From contig JAZKDP010000006.1 of NCBI GenBank assembly GCA_040387515.1, positions 1 to 64,000 of the forward strand: 64,000 nt of DNA. Direction: 5' to 3'. Below, one piece after another: positions 27,683-37,132 of the stretch. The position numbers and the translations under genes are program-made. The first letter of the stretch is position 1; every line of letters begins with the position of its first letter. The notes beneath the pieces are model-generated. The model was not told the DNA's origin, searched no databases, and worked only from the letters and a program-made list of their open reading frames with translations. Source of the stretch: Methylotenera_A sp040387515. GTDB taxonomy: Bacteria; Pseudomonadota; Gammaproteobacteria; Burkholderiales; Methylophilaceae.

Positions 27683-28699
27683 ATGCAAATAGAACAAAAT
27701 ATCCAGCCAGAAAAACCAATAGGCGCACATGCCGCCGCTAATGTCACCATTGATGAAGCCAGTGAAGGTCAGCGCATTGATAATTTTCTGACTAAAGTGC
27801 TTAAGGGTGTACCAAAAAGTCATATTTACCGCATTTTGCGCAGTGGCGAAGTGCGTGTGAATAAAGGCCGTATCGATGCCTCGTACAAATTGTTAATTGG
27901 CGATATCGTGCGCGTGCCGCCGATTCGTATTGCCGCCAATGACAAGGAGTTACTAGAGAGTCAAAAGTCTGACCAGCCAGCAAAATCTGTATTAGAAAGC
28001 ACCATTATTTTTGAAGATGATGCGCTGCTGGTGATTGATAAACCAGCTGGTTTTGCTGTGCATGGTGGGAGTGGAGTCAGCCGTGGTGTGATTGAGCAGT
28101 TGCGTATGGAGCGACCAAAAGCCAAGTTTTTAGAATTAGTACATCGGCTTGATCGTGAGACTTCTGGCGTATTAATGTTGGCAAAAAAGCGTGCTGCATT
28201 GGTTGCGCTACATGAAATGATTCGGAATAATCAGACCGATAAGCGTTATTTAATGCTGGTGGCAGGCGAGTGGACTGAAAAGAAAAAACGTGTAACTTTG
28301 GATTTGCAAAAATATGTGCTGCCAAATGGTGAGCGTCGCGTGAACGTTGTGACGGATAAAAGTAAAGATAAGTACGATCAAGCGCAACATTCAGAAACGA
28401 TTTTCTATTTAAAACAAGCCTTTACTGGGTTTAGTTTGCTAGAAGCGCAACTTGTTACTGGGCGCACACATCAATTACGTGTGCAATTGGCGCATTTGGG
28501 TTTTCCGATTTTAGGCGATGATAAATATGGCGATTTTGCCAATAATAAGGCATTGCAGAAAAAAGGTTTAAAACGCATGTTTTTGCATTCTTTTGAAACA
28601 AATCTGCGGCATCCTGTATCAGCTGAAAAGCTGAAGCTAGTTGCGCCATTGCCGCAAGATTTACAAAAGTTTATGAATGGTTTAAAAGACTTAATTTGA
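27683..28699 (+). CDS. rluC: 23S rRNA pseudouridine synthase RluC
   Basis: Makes pseudouridines in 23S rRNA (positions 955, 2504 and 2580 in E. coli). An S4 RNA-binding domain covers about residues 30-90, and the catalytic domain has the Asp in VHRLDRETSG near 156, then TGRTHQLRVQLAHLGFPILGDDKYG. Length 338 is a little above usual. RluC is favoured over RluD because it is divergent from rne, a widely conserved arrangement. It heads a plus-strand unit with the HAD, Rieske and sppA genes. Confidence 0.93.
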   Translation: MQIEQNIQPEKPIGAHAAANVTIDEASEGQRIDNFLTKVLKGVPKSHIYRILRSGEVRVNKGRIDASYKLLIGDIVRVPPIRIAANDKELLESQKSDQPAKSVLESTIIFEDDALLVIDKPAGFAVHGGSGVSRGVIEQLRMERPKAKFLELVHRLDRETSGVLMLAKKRAALVALHEMIRNNQTDKRYLMLVAGEWTEKKKRVTLDLQKYVLPNGERRVNVVTDKSKDKYDQAQHSETIFYLKQAFTGFSLLEAQLVTGRTHQLRVQLAHLGFPILGDDKYGDFANNKALQKKGLKRMFLHSFETNLRHPVSAEKLKLVAPLPQDLQKFMNGLKDLI

Positions 28700-28737
28700 G
28701 AATTTGATTTAAAAATCTGAAAGTTAACAGTACAAAA

Positions 28738-29424
28738 ATGTTAGAAAATAATACAAACAAACAGAGCAAAGACAGGCAGTTTGATTTAATCGTTTGGGAT
28801 TGGGATGGCACCATTGCCAACTCTACTGGCATGATTGTGGATGCGATTGTTAAGGCCGCGGAGCAAGTTGGATTGCCAACCTTGGACCCGCAAGCCGCTA
28901 GTAACATTATTGGCTTGGGCTTAAAAGAGTCGATTTATGCATTATATGGTGATATTCCTGCTACGCAAGCGCAGGCTTTGGCTGCTCAATATACGGTAAA
29001 TTATTATGCGGGCGAAAGTGAAATCCCGTTATTTGACGGTGCAAAAGAAACTGTTATTGAATTGAGTCGGCGCGGTTTTAAATTGGCCGTGGCCACTGGC
29101 AAAGGTCGGCGCGGTTTAAATCTGGCTCTACAGCATTGCGGTTTAACCAATTATTTTCATGCTACACGCACGGTGGATGAGTGTTTTTCTAAACCACATC
29201 CGCAAATGTTGGATGAGATAATGGATAAACTGGTGATTACGCCAGAGCGCACTTTAATGATTGGTGATACCAGTTATGATTTGCAAATGGCACAGAACGC
29301 TGGTGTAAGCGCGGTGGGGGTGACTTTTGGTGCGCAAGCGGGCGAAAAATTATTGAGTTATAATCCTTTGCAATTATTTCATCATTTTGATGAGTTAAGT
29401 GCTTGGCTATTAAGAGAAAATTGA
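28738..29424 (+). CDS. HAD-family hydrolase, phosphoglycolate phosphatase-like
   Basis: A HAD-IA phosphatase of 228 residues. Motif I is VWDWDGTIANS with both Asp residues, motif II is AVATGKGRRG, and motif III is KPHPQ with IGDTSYDLQMAQNAG. An alpha-helical cap of the Gph type lies between motifs I and II. Substrate is not certain; phosphoglycolate is the family favourite. The gene lies between rluC (38 bases) and the Rieske gene (59 bases), a conserved set in betaproteobacteria. Confidence 0.85.
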   Translation: MLENNTNKQSKDRQFDLIVWDWDGTIANSTGMIVDAIVKAAEQVGLPTLDPQAASNIIGLGLKESIYALYGDIPATQAQALAAQYTVNYYAGESEIPLFDGAKETVIELSRRGFKLAVATGKGRRGLNLALQHCGLTNYFHATRTVDECFSKPHPQMLDEIMDKLVITPERTLMIGDTSYDLQMAQNAGVSAVGVTFGAQAGEKLLSYNPLQLFHHFDELSAWLLREN

Positions 29425-29483
29425 CTGATTAGATCTTAGGTTAACTTGGTAATAAATATAAAACTATTCATGCAAGCTGAATT

Positions 29484-29846
29484 ATGCAAAATCGTACCAT
29501 TACTTTAAATAGCCATGATTTAGTCGAAAAATCGCTCGGCTTAAGATTCGATTTGCCGCAATTAGGGGAAATGGCGACTGGTTTTGTCATCCGTTTTCAT
29601 GGAAAAGCGTACGCTTATGTGAATCGCTGTGCGCACGTGCCAATTGAGCTGGATTGGAATCAGGGAGAGTTTTTTACCGTGAACAAGGATTATTTAATTT
29701 GCGCAACCCATGGCGCGCATTATGCGCCAGATACAGGGCATTGTATGATGGGGCCATGCAAAGGCAAAAATCTGCAAGCATTAATGGTTACTGAACAAAA
29801 TCAACAAATTACGATACATTTAGATCAACTACATAAAACCCGCTAA
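29484..29846 (+). CDS. Rieske [2Fe-2S] domain protein
   Basis: A free-standing Rieske ferredoxin-like protein of 120 residues. The cluster ligands fit Cys and His in RCAHVP and Cys and His in LICATHGAHYAP, with a second cysteine pair nearby (HCMMGPCKG). There is no signal peptide or membrane segment, so it is cytoplasmic. Its partner is unknown; the conserved place next to sppA suggests a shared transcript rather than a shared reaction. Confidence 0.9.
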   Translation: MQNRTITLNSHDLVEKSLGLRFDLPQLGEMATGFVIRFHGKAYAYVNRCAHVPIELDWNQGEFFTVNKDYLICATHGAHYAPDTGHCMMGPCKGKNLQALMVTEQNQQITIHLDQLHKTR

Positions 29847-29858
29847 TAGGAAAATTGA

Positions 29859-30812
29859 ATGTCTGACTCAAATCAACAAGATAGTAATTGGCAACAACAA
29901 ACCATCGAAAAGCTGGCTTTATCTGGCTTAAAAGAGCAAAAAACGGCAAGGCGCTGGAGTATCTTTTTTAAAGTATTAATGTTTGTTTATTTATTTATTG
30001 TGCTGTTTTATGCATTAGGTTGGATAACTAACGGTAAAGCGACAACAGGCGCGCACACGGCTTTGATCGAAGTTTCTGGTGTGATTGAGGCGGGTGGCGA
30101 AGTCAATGCCGATTCTGTTATGGGTAGCTTAAATGATGCCTACGAAAATAAAGGCACTAAAGGCATTATTTTGCGCATTAATAGCCCAGGTGGCAGCCCA
30201 GTGCAAGCTGGTATTATTTACGATGAAATAAGACGCCAAAAGAAGCTGCATCCGACTATTCCAGTTTATGCGGTAGTGGAAGATATTTGCGCTTCTGGTG
30301 GCTATTACATCGCAGCGGCGACTGACAAGATATACGTGGATAAAGCCAGTATTGTTGGCTCAATCGGTGTGTTAATGGATGGTTATGGCTTTACCGAGTT
30401 GATGGGAAAAGTGGGTGTAGAGCGCCGATTATTAACCGCTGGCGAAAACAAAGCCATGTTGGATCCATTCTCACCAGTTAATCCAAAGCATCAGCAACTA
30501 GCGCAAGCGATGCTGAATCAAATACACGAGCAGTTTAAAACAATCGTGCGTGAAGGCCGTGGTAATCGCTTGGTAGAAGACAATGAAACGTTTAGCGGTT
30601 TATTTTGGAGCGGCGAACAAAGCATTAAAATTGGTCTGGCTGACGCATTAGGTAGTGCCGATTACGTCGCGCGCGAAGTGATTAAACAAGAAGAAATTGT
30701 TGATTTTACTTATCAAGACAGCATAACTGATCGTTTTGCAAAACGCTTAGGTGCGAGCATGGCGAAATCGGTTGGCTTGGATACGATGGTTAAAGGGATG
30801 AAATTAAGGTAG
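29859..30812 (+). CDS. sppA: S49 signal peptide peptidase
   Basis: Membrane-bound serine protease that digests cleaved signal peptides; a short SppA of 317 residues. A single membrane helix lies at about residues 38-60. The catalytic Ser is in DICASGGYYIAA near 145 and the Lys in GENKAML near 198, the spacing of the Bacillus enzyme's Ser/Lys dyad. RINSPGGSPVQAG is the conserved oxyanion-side segment. It starts 12 bases after the Rieske gene and ends the rluC unit. Confidence 0.93.
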   Translation: MSDSNQQDSNWQQQTIEKLALSGLKEQKTARRWSIFFKVLMFVYLFIVLFYALGWITNGKATTGAHTALIEVSGVIEAGGEVNADSVMGSLNDAYENKGTKGIILRINSPGGSPVQAGIIYDEIRRQKKLHPTIPVYAVVEDICASGGYYIAAATDKIYVDKASIVGSIGVLMDGYGFTELMGKVGVERRLLTAGENKAMLDPFSPVNPKHQQLAQAMLNQIHEQFKTIVREGRGNRLVEDNETFSGLFWSGEQSIKIGLADALGSADYVAREVIKQEEIVDFTYQDSITDRFAKRLGASMAKSVGLDTMVKGMKLR

Positions 30813-30892
30813 TGATTTGACGCTTGTTTGAGTTGGGGCGCCTTTAGGCGTTCCGCTAATAAGTTGAGGGCGTGGAGTTTGGTGCACCTAAG

Positions 30893-31393
30893 TTATGTAC
30901 AAACGGCAGTGCGCCAAGCTGTCAGTTTGTCCTTGAATGGCATTGCGGCATAGGCGGGGCTAGTAGACGGCAGTCGGATAAGACGGGCATTGACATGAAG
31001 ATTGAGTGGCATCACATGCTTCATGTACTCAGCTTCTGCAGTAGCACCGTTAAAGCAGATTATATGGATGCTGCGATGTTCAGAGAAGAAGCGGGGAAAG
31101 TCATTTACCTTAATACTGTTCCGCACAATCGATGCATCCATGCTTCCCGGACGCGTGCATGATTCCAGTACGTCCCACAATGCGATTTTGGATGCAATGA
31201 GAGAGGCTACCCTTTGCTCATATGTCGCTGTGTGAGAAACGTTCGTGATTTCAGACATAATTTTCCAGAATGAATTCTGCCAATGTGCGTAGTATTGCTT
31301 TGCCTTAAGCGATGCATCCCCCGGAATAGAACCTAGAATGAGTACTCTTGCCGATGGCGCACTGACTGGCTCAAAGCTGCACACATAACTCAT
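30893..31393 (-). CDS. DNA-deoxyinosine (hypoxanthine) glycosylase, uracil-DNA glycosylase superfamily
   Basis: Base-excision enzyme that should remove hypoxanthine from DNA. The 166-residue protein has the family motifs LGSIPGDASLKAKQYYAHWQ and NSFW near the N-terminus, IICFNGATAEAEY in the middle, and RLPSTSPAYA near the C-terminus, the pattern of family 6 enzymes and their relatives. It stands alone between sppA and pgi on the minus strand. GC content (about 50% in sampled 60-base lines) is clearly higher than in neighbours, which suggests recent gain. Confidence 0.88.
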   Translation of the reverse strand: MSYVCSFEPVSAPSARVLILGSIPGDASLKAKQYYAHWQNSFWKIMSEITNVSHTATYEQRVASLIASKIALWDVLESCTRPGSMDASIVRNSIKVNDFPRFFSEHRSIHIICFNGATAEAEYMKHVMPLNLHVNARLIRLPSTSPAYAAMPFKDKLTAWRTAVCT

Positions 31394-31512
31394 GCTTCCA
31401 CACTGCCTCTGAAGATTGACACCAAAATAGTAAGAAATAGCCTAAGAACACTTTAGGTTTGATGCAAAGTTTAATTGAAATTACTGAGCAGTCTAAACAC
31501 TAAGTACTTAAT

Positions 31513-31545
31513 TAAGGACAGGAAATCTATGTTTTCCTGTCCTGC
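31513..31545. terminator. Hairpin downstream of pgi, probable terminator
   Basis: An 11-bp perfect inverted repeat (31515-31525 with 31533-31543, AGGACAGGAAA type) lies a few bases past the pgi stop codon on the minus strand. The T content after it is weak on both strands, so termination efficiency is uncertain. Confidence 0.6.
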
Positions 31546-31550
31546 AAAAA

Positions 31551-33203
31551 CTACTTCAACTCTTTAGTATGATTAATCAACCCATTGGTTGAGCTGTCGT
31601 AATTGCTCACTTTTTCATCGCTGGTTAATTGCGGCAAGATTTGTTTTGCAATTTGCTTGCCGTATTCCACGCCCCATTGGTCGTAGCTATTAATATCCCA
31701 CAGAATGCCTTGCACGAATATTTTGTGTTCGTATAGCGCAATTAATTTGCCTAATGTATTCGGCGTTAATTTGTCGAACAAGATAGAAGTGGTAGGGCGA
31801 TTGCCTTCAAATACTTTGTGCGGTAATAGTTTTTCCAATTCGTCACCACTTAAGCCTTGTGTTTCAAGTTCAGTGCGCGCTTCTTCTTTGGTTTTTCCCA
31901 ACATTAACGATTGCGTTTGCGCAAAAAAGTTAGCTAACAGGATTTTGTGATGCGCGTAGCCGTGTTTGCCGATTGCGTAATGACTGTGCACTGGCATTAA
32001 AAAGTCAGCAGGTACAATTTGTGTGCCTTGATGGATTAACTGATAGAACGCATGTTGGCCGTTAGTACCAGCCTCACCCCAAATCACCGGGCCGGTTTTA
32101 TATTGCACACGCGTGCCATCGCGGCATATAAATTTGCCGTTACTTTCCATATCCGCTTGTTGCATATAAGCGGGGAAGCGTGCCATACCTTGGTCATACG
32201 GCAAAATCGCGTGCGTATCTACATGAAAGAAATTGTTATACCAAATGCCGATTAATGCCAAAATCACTGGCATATTTTGCTCTAAAGGCGCGGTTTTGAA
32301 ATGGTTGTCCATTTCATGCGCGCCATCCAATAAAGCTTCGAAATTATCCATGCCAACATACAAGGCAATGCTTAAGCCGATGGCTGACCACAATGAATAG
32401 CGCCCACCCACCCAATCCCAAAACGCGAACATATTGGCGGTATCAATACCAAAATCGGCCACTGCTTTTGCATTGGTAGATAAAGCTACGAAGTGTTTGG
32501 CTACGTGGCTATTATCTTTGGCGGATTCTAAAAACCAAGTCCTAGCAGTGGTTGCATTGGTCATGGTTTCTTGTGTGGTAAATGTTTTTGAAGCGACAAT
32601 AAACAAAGTCGTTTCTGGATTGCATTTTTCCAGTGCACGCATAAGATGCGCGCCATCAATATTTGATACAAAATGGATGTTAAGTTCTGGGCTAGCGTAA
32701 GGTTTTAACGCGTCGCACACCATCACAGGGCCTAAATCAGAGCCACCAATGCCGATATTCACGATATCAGTGATGCGTTTGCCAGTGAAACCTTTCCAGC
32801 TACCATCGCGTACTTTTTCCGAAAAATCACGCATTTGTTTCAGTACCGCGTTCACGTCTGGCATGACATCTTTGCCGTCTACATAAACAGGCGTATTGCT
32901 GCGATTGCGCAATGCCGTGTGTAATACCGCGCGATTTTCAGTGATATTGATTTTTTCACCCGTAAACATTTTATCGCGCCATTGTTCAATGTTGGCTTCG
33001 CGTGCCATTTGAAACAGCAAAGGCAAGGTTTCATCCGTAATGCGATGTTTGGAGTAATCAAATAAAATATCGGCAAATTTTAAGCTGTATTTTTCAAAGC
33101 GTTTTGCGTCAGCAGCGAATAAGTCGCGCATATGTAAAGGCGCCACTGATTTTTGGTGAGCACACAGTTTTTGCCAAGCGGGGAATTGAGTAAGAGTTGT
33201 CAT
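31551..33203 (-). CDS. pgi: Glucose-6-phosphate isomerase
   Basis: Interconverts glucose-6-phosphate and fructose-6-phosphate; in ribulose monophosphate methylotrophs it links formaldehyde fixation to glycogen and the oxidative cycle. The 550-residue protein shows IGIGGSDLGPVMV, the phosphate-binding SKTFTTQETMTNA, and GEAGTNGQHAFYQLIHQGT near the active-site Glu and His. It lies 117 bases downstream of glgB on the same strand, in the glycogen island. Confidence 0.97.
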   Translation of the reverse strand: MTTLTQFPAWQKLCAHQKSVAPLHMRDLFAADAKRFEKYSLKFADILFDYSKHRITDETLPLLFQMAREANIEQWRDKMFTGEKINITENRAVLHTALRNRSNTPVYVDGKDVMPDVNAVLKQMRDFSEKVRDGSWKGFTGKRITDIVNIGIGGSDLGPVMVCDALKPYASPELNIHFVSNIDGAHLMRALEKCNPETTLFIVASKTFTTQETMTNATTARTWFLESAKDNSHVAKHFVALSTNAKAVADFGIDTANMFAFWDWVGGRYSLWSAIGLSIALYVGMDNFEALLDGAHEMDNHFKTAPLEQNMPVILALIGIWYNNFFHVDTHAILPYDQGMARFPAYMQQADMESNGKFICRDGTRVQYKTGPVIWGEAGTNGQHAFYQLIHQGTQIVPADFLMPVHSHYAIGKHGYAHHKILLANFFAQTQSLMLGKTKEEARTELETQGLSGDELEKLLPHKVFEGNRPTTSILFDKLTPNTLGKLIALYEHKIFVQGILWDINSYDQWGVEYGKQIAKQILPQLTSDEKVSNYDSSTNGLINHTKELK

Positions 33204-33320
33204 TTATTATTTTAAAACAATTGGTTATTCTATATATTTAATGTGATTTATAATTAATAGTACGGTGTTTTTGCATCTAATTAGATACGCTTTAATTGAT
33301 GAATATTAAATCCATATTAA

Positions 33321-35495
33321 TTAGTTTTTGCTCGTAATGATTAAGCCTGCTAATGGCGGTAGTGTAATTAAGAGTGACTGCGCTCTATTCATCCAAGCAA
33401 TATTTTCGCTTTGCAAGCCTGCGCCATTACCTTGATTACTACCGCCATAATACGCAGCATCACTATTGAAAATCTCTGCATATTGGCCTGCTTGCGGCAC
33501 GCCAATTCGATAATTTTCACGTAACACCGGCGTAAAATTCAATACTATTATAGCAAAAGAATTATCTAGGCCATGCCTAATGAAGCTAATAATTGATTGG
33601 TCGGAGTCATGACAATCAATCCATTCAAAACCATGTACGTCAAAATCCAGTGTATGCAAGCTGTTCAGTTTGAGGTAATGCCAATTCAAATCGCGGGCCG
33701 CGCGTTGTATTCCAATGTGCGCTTCGTGTTCAAGCAAATGCCAATCTAAGCTGCGATTAACGTTCCATTCAAGATTTTGGGCAATTTCATTACCCATAAA
33801 GTTGAGTTTTTTACCTGGACTTGTCATTTGTAGCGTCATTAACAAGCGCAAATTAGCAAATTTTTGCCAAGAGTCGCCTGGCATTTTGCCGATGAGCGAA
33901 CCTTTACCATGCACGACTTCGTCGTGTGAAAACGGCAATACAAAATTTTCCGAATAGGCATAAAGTTGCCCAAAAGTCAGCATGCTGTGGTGGTATTTGC
34001 GATGCACTGGTTCGTTTTCAATGTAACTCAGCGTGTCGTTCATCCAGCCCATGTTCCATTTCATGCTGAAACCTAGGCCACCGAGGTAAATAGGGCGCGA
34101 TACAGCAGGCCAAGCAGTGGATTCTTCTGCAATGGTTAATGCACCAGGAAAATCTTGGTGCACAATCATATTGAGTTGTTTGAGGAAATCAATTGCTTCT
34201 AAATTTTCACGACCACCAAATTTATTAGGCAACCATTCACCAGCTTTACGCGAGTAATCTAAATAAAGCATGGAGGCAACGGCATCTACGCGAAGTCCGT
34301 CAATATGAAATTCTTTTAGCCAAAAATAAGCGCTGGCAATCAAGAAGTTACGTACTTCATTACGGCCGTAGTTAAAAATCAGCGTGCCCCAATCTTGGTG
34401 CTCGCCAATCCGTGGGTCTTCATGTTCATATAACGCCGTGCCGTCAAAGCGCGCCAAAGCCCAGTCATCTTTAGGGAAATGGCCTGGCACCCAATCTAAA
34501 ATTACACCAATATTGGCTTCATGGCAGGCGTTAATCAGAAACTTTAAATCATCAGGTGAGCCAAACCGATTGGTGACGCCAAAATAGCCGGTGGTTTGAT
34601 AACCCCACGATTCGTTTAGTGGGTGCTCGGTAATAGGCAGTAATTCTATGTGCGTGTAACCCATCTCAACTACGTAAGGCACAAGTTCTGCCGCTAAGTC
34701 GCGATATGAAAGCAATGCATTGTCATCTTTACGGCGCCATGAACCAACATGTACTTCGTAACAATTAAATGGCGTGTGTAACCAATCATCACTAGCGCGT
34801 TTACTCAACCAAGCGTCATCTTGCCATTTAAACGCGGCATTAGAAGATACTTTGGCAGCAGAGCCTGGACGCAATTCAAACTCGCGCGCGAATGGATCAG
34901 TTTTAACTAGTATTGCTTGAGAGTGGCGATTGCGGATTTCAAACTTATACAATGCTGCTGCAGTTAAGTGCGGAATAAACAATTCCCAAACGCCAGTCTC
35001 GCCGCGTACACGCATAGGATTAACGCGACCATCCCATTGGTTGAAGTTGCCAATTACGCTAACACGCTCTGCATTTGGTGCCCAAACCGCAAACTGCGCA
35101 CCTTGCACGCCTTGATGTTCAACAATATGCGCGCCAAACGTATTGTAAGCTTGGTTTAAACGGCCTTCGCCGAATAAATGTAACTCATCTTCAGTGAGTA
35201 TTGGAGTGAAGCTATAAGTATCAATCACTTCATCTATTTGATTAGATGCTTCAATTTTAAGCATACAAGGTGAAGCTGGCTCAGTTTTGCCGCGCCACTC
35301 ATACATACCTGAATCATGAGTACGCGTACATTCAACCCATTTTGTATTGACCTTTAAGCTGACTTTTTCTGCGTAGGGTAAAAAGGTACGGAAGACAAAT
35401 TGAGCACCTTCTTTATGCAATCCTAGGTAAGAAAAAGCGTCATGATGTTTTGCATCAAGTATCAGATGAAGTTTATGTTCAGATGCGTTAGTCAC
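33321..35495 (-). CDS. glgB: 1,4-alpha-glucan branching enzyme
   Basis: Makes alpha-1,6 branches in glycogen. The 724-residue GH13 protein has an N-terminal CBM48-containing region and then the catalytic barrel. The nucleophile Asp is near 402 in GLRVDAVASMLY, the acid/base Glu near 458 in IAEESTAWP, and LPFSHDEVVHGKGSL carries the transition-state stabilising residues. It is divergent from glgC with a shared upstream region of about 200 bases, and is followed by pgi. Confidence 0.97.
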   Translation of the reverse strand: MTNASEHKLHLILDAKHHDAFSYLGLHKEGAQFVFRTFLPYAEKVSLKVNTKWVECTRTHDSGMYEWRGKTEPASPCMLKIEASNQIDEVIDTYSFTPILTEDELHLFGEGRLNQAYNTFGAHIVEHQGVQGAQFAVWAPNAERVSVIGNFNQWDGRVNPMRVRGETGVWELFIPHLTAAALYKFEIRNRHSQAILVKTDPFAREFELRPGSAAKVSSNAAFKWQDDAWLSKRASDDWLHTPFNCYEVHVGSWRRKDDNALLSYRDLAAELVPYVVEMGYTHIELLPITEHPLNESWGYQTTGYFGVTNRFGSPDDLKFLINACHEANIGVILDWVPGHFPKDDWALARFDGTALYEHEDPRIGEHQDWGTLIFNYGRNEVRNFLIASAYFWLKEFHIDGLRVDAVASMLYLDYSRKAGEWLPNKFGGRENLEAIDFLKQLNMIVHQDFPGALTIAEESTAWPAVSRPIYLGGLGFSMKWNMGWMNDTLSYIENEPVHRKYHHSMLTFGQLYAYSENFVLPFSHDEVVHGKGSLIGKMPGDSWQKFANLRLLMTLQMTSPGKKLNFMGNEIAQNLEWNVNRSLDWHLLEHEAHIGIQRAARDLNWHYLKLNSLHTLDFDVHGFEWIDCHDSDQSIISFIRHGLDNSFAIIVLNFTPVLRENYRIGVPQAGQYAEIFNSDAAYYGGSNQGNGAGLQSENIAWMNRAQSLLITLPPLAGLIITSKN

Positions 35496-35693
35496 AATAT
35501 TAATTTCTATAAAAACAAGTTAACTAGACTAGATTATAACCCGTATCTAAGCCTATAATTAAGTTGTAATTAATAACAACAGATGTTTGTTCGTATTAAT
35601 TTTTATTGCCCAATATGGCTCAGCCCGATAAAGGTTAGCAGCCTGCATGACAATAATGTTTATTCTTTATTGACTCAGATTGAGAGGGCAACC

Positions 35694-36962
35694 ATGGCAC
35701 AAGATGTGAGTAATGCACGATTCATCAGTACAATGACTAAAAATACTGTTGCGCTGATTCTAGCTGGTGGACGTGGCAGTCGACTAAAAGATTTAACCAA
35801 TCGTCGCGCGAAACCTGCCGTACCTTTTGGTGGTAAATTTCGCATTATCGATTTCCCTCTATCTAATTGTATTAATTCAGGTATTCGACGTGTTGGTGTC
35901 ATCACACAATACAAATCCCACAGCTTAATACGGCATATTCAACGTGGTTGGAGTTTTTTAAACGGCGAATTTAACGAATATATTGAATTATTGCCTGCAT
36001 CTCAGCGTAACGATAACGAAGATTGGTATAAAGGCACGGCTGATGCGGTGTATCAAAATATTGATATTTTGCAATCGAGTAATGCGCAATATGTGGTTAT
36101 TCTGGCTGGTGACCATATTTACAAAATGGATTATGGCCAAATGTTGGCCACGCACGTTAAAAACAATGCCGACATGACGATTGCCTGCTTAAACGTGCCT
36201 TTAGAAGAAGCCAAAGGTTTTGGCGTGATGGCGGTCGATAATGAAGATCGTATTATTGAGTTTGCAGAAAAACCTGATCAGCCAAAACATATGCCAGGTG
36301 ACACCACGCAAGCTTTAGCCAGCATGGGTATTTATGTGTTTAATGCGCAGTTTTTATATGAAGAATTAGCGCGCGACGCAGCCGACCCGAACTCCGCCAA
36401 AGACTTTGGTGGCGATATTATTCCTTATTTGATTTCGCGCGCGCGCGTCTATGCGCATCGTTTTGCTGAGAGTTGTGTTGGCGCAAAAAACGGTTTCTAT
36501 TACTGGCGCGATGTGGGTACGGTAGACGCTTATTGGGAGGCTAATATGGAGTTAACTCGTGTGACGCCTGAACTCAATATGTACGATAATGCGTGGCCAA
36601 TTTGGACCTATCAAGAGCAAGTGCCGCCGGCTAAATTTGTATTTAATGATGTAGGTAGAACGGGTAAGGCAACTGATTCAATCGTATCAGGTGGTTGTTT
36701 AATTAGTGGCTCTTGCGTGACCAGTTCAGTGCTATTTTCTAATGTGCGCGTACATAGTTATTGCGATATCGAAGGCGCGGTATTATTGCCAAATGTAGTT
36801 GTGCATCGACACGCTAAACTTAAAAATGTGGTGGTGGATAAAGGCGTGCAAATTCCAGAAGGCATTGAAATTGGTTTTAATTTGGCTAAAGACAAAAAGC
36901 GTTTTTATGTGTCTGAAAAAGGAACGGTATTGGTCACTGCACCAATGCTGCTTAAGTTATAA
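35694..36962 (+). CDS. glgC: Glucose-1-phosphate adenylyltransferase
   Basis: Makes ADP-glucose, the first committed step of glycogen synthesis and the usual control point. The nucleotidyltransferase signature is LAGGRGSRLKDLTNRRAKPAVPFGG, followed by IDFPLSNCINSGIRR, and EFAEKPDQP binds the sugar phosphate. The C-terminal left-handed helix region is present. The open frame extends up to 35583, but the ATG at 35694 is preceded by GAGAGG and begins MAQDVSNARF, typical for GlgC; this start is used. Confidence 0.96.
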   Translation: MAQDVSNARFISTMTKNTVALILAGGRGSRLKDLTNRRAKPAVPFGGKFRIIDFPLSNCINSGIRRVGVITQYKSHSLIRHIQRGWSFLNGEFNEYIELLPASQRNDNEDWYKGTADAVYQNIDILQSSNAQYVVILAGDHIYKMDYGQMLATHVKNNADMTIACLNVPLEEAKGFGVMAVDNEDRIIEFAEKPDQPKHMPGDTTQALASMGIYVFNAQFLYEELARDAADPNSAKDFGGDIIPYLISRARVYAHRFAESCVGAKNGFYYWRDVGTVDAYWEANMELTRVTPELNMYDNAWPIWTYQEQVPPAKFVFNDVGRTGKATDSIVSGGCLISGSCVTSSVLFSNVRVHSYCDIEGAVLLPNVVVHRHAKLKNVVVDKGVQIPEGIEIGFNLAKDKKRFYVSEKGTVLVTAPMLLKL

Positions 36963-36990
36963 GCATTAAATGTGTGCTTAAATTATGTTA

Positions 36991-37030
36991 GGTTTTAATT
37001 CAGCTTGGTTTTAATTGCGAGGTTTTAAAT
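36991..37030. repeat. Three spaced copies of GGTTTTAATT upstream of the GH57 gene
   Basis: GGTTTTAATT occurs at 36991 and 37007, and GGTTTTAAAT at 37021, with spacings of 16 and 14 bases in the glgC-GH57 spacer. Function unknown; possible protein-binding repeats or chance in AT-rich sequence. Confidence 0.5.
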
Positions 37031-37074
37031 TGCAGCTATTAAATAAGATCCAAAGTGAAAGTATCAAATTGAAA

Positions 37075-37106
37075 CAATATTCAAGAGAACCAATATCCAA
37101 GAGAAA
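37075..37106. repeat. Tandem 16-bp direct repeat upstream of the GH57 gene
   Basis: Two adjacent 16-base units, CAATATTCAAGAGAAC at 37075-37090 and CAATATCCAAGAGAAA at 37091-37106, agree at 14 of 16 positions. The last copy ends 26 bases before the start codon. AAGAGAA in each copy could contribute to ribosome binding only weakly. Confidence 0.7.
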
Positions 37107-37132
37107 TATTATCAAGGTTAAACTTTAAAGCG

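Noticed and set aside
30828..30860. Hairpin after sppA around GGCGCC/AGGCG
   Set aside because: The stem is short with a tiny loop and no T run; not convincing as a terminator.
35583..35693. Upstream extension of glgC
   Set aside because: The extra 37 residues do not resemble GlgC, and GAGAGG sits just before the ATG at 35694.
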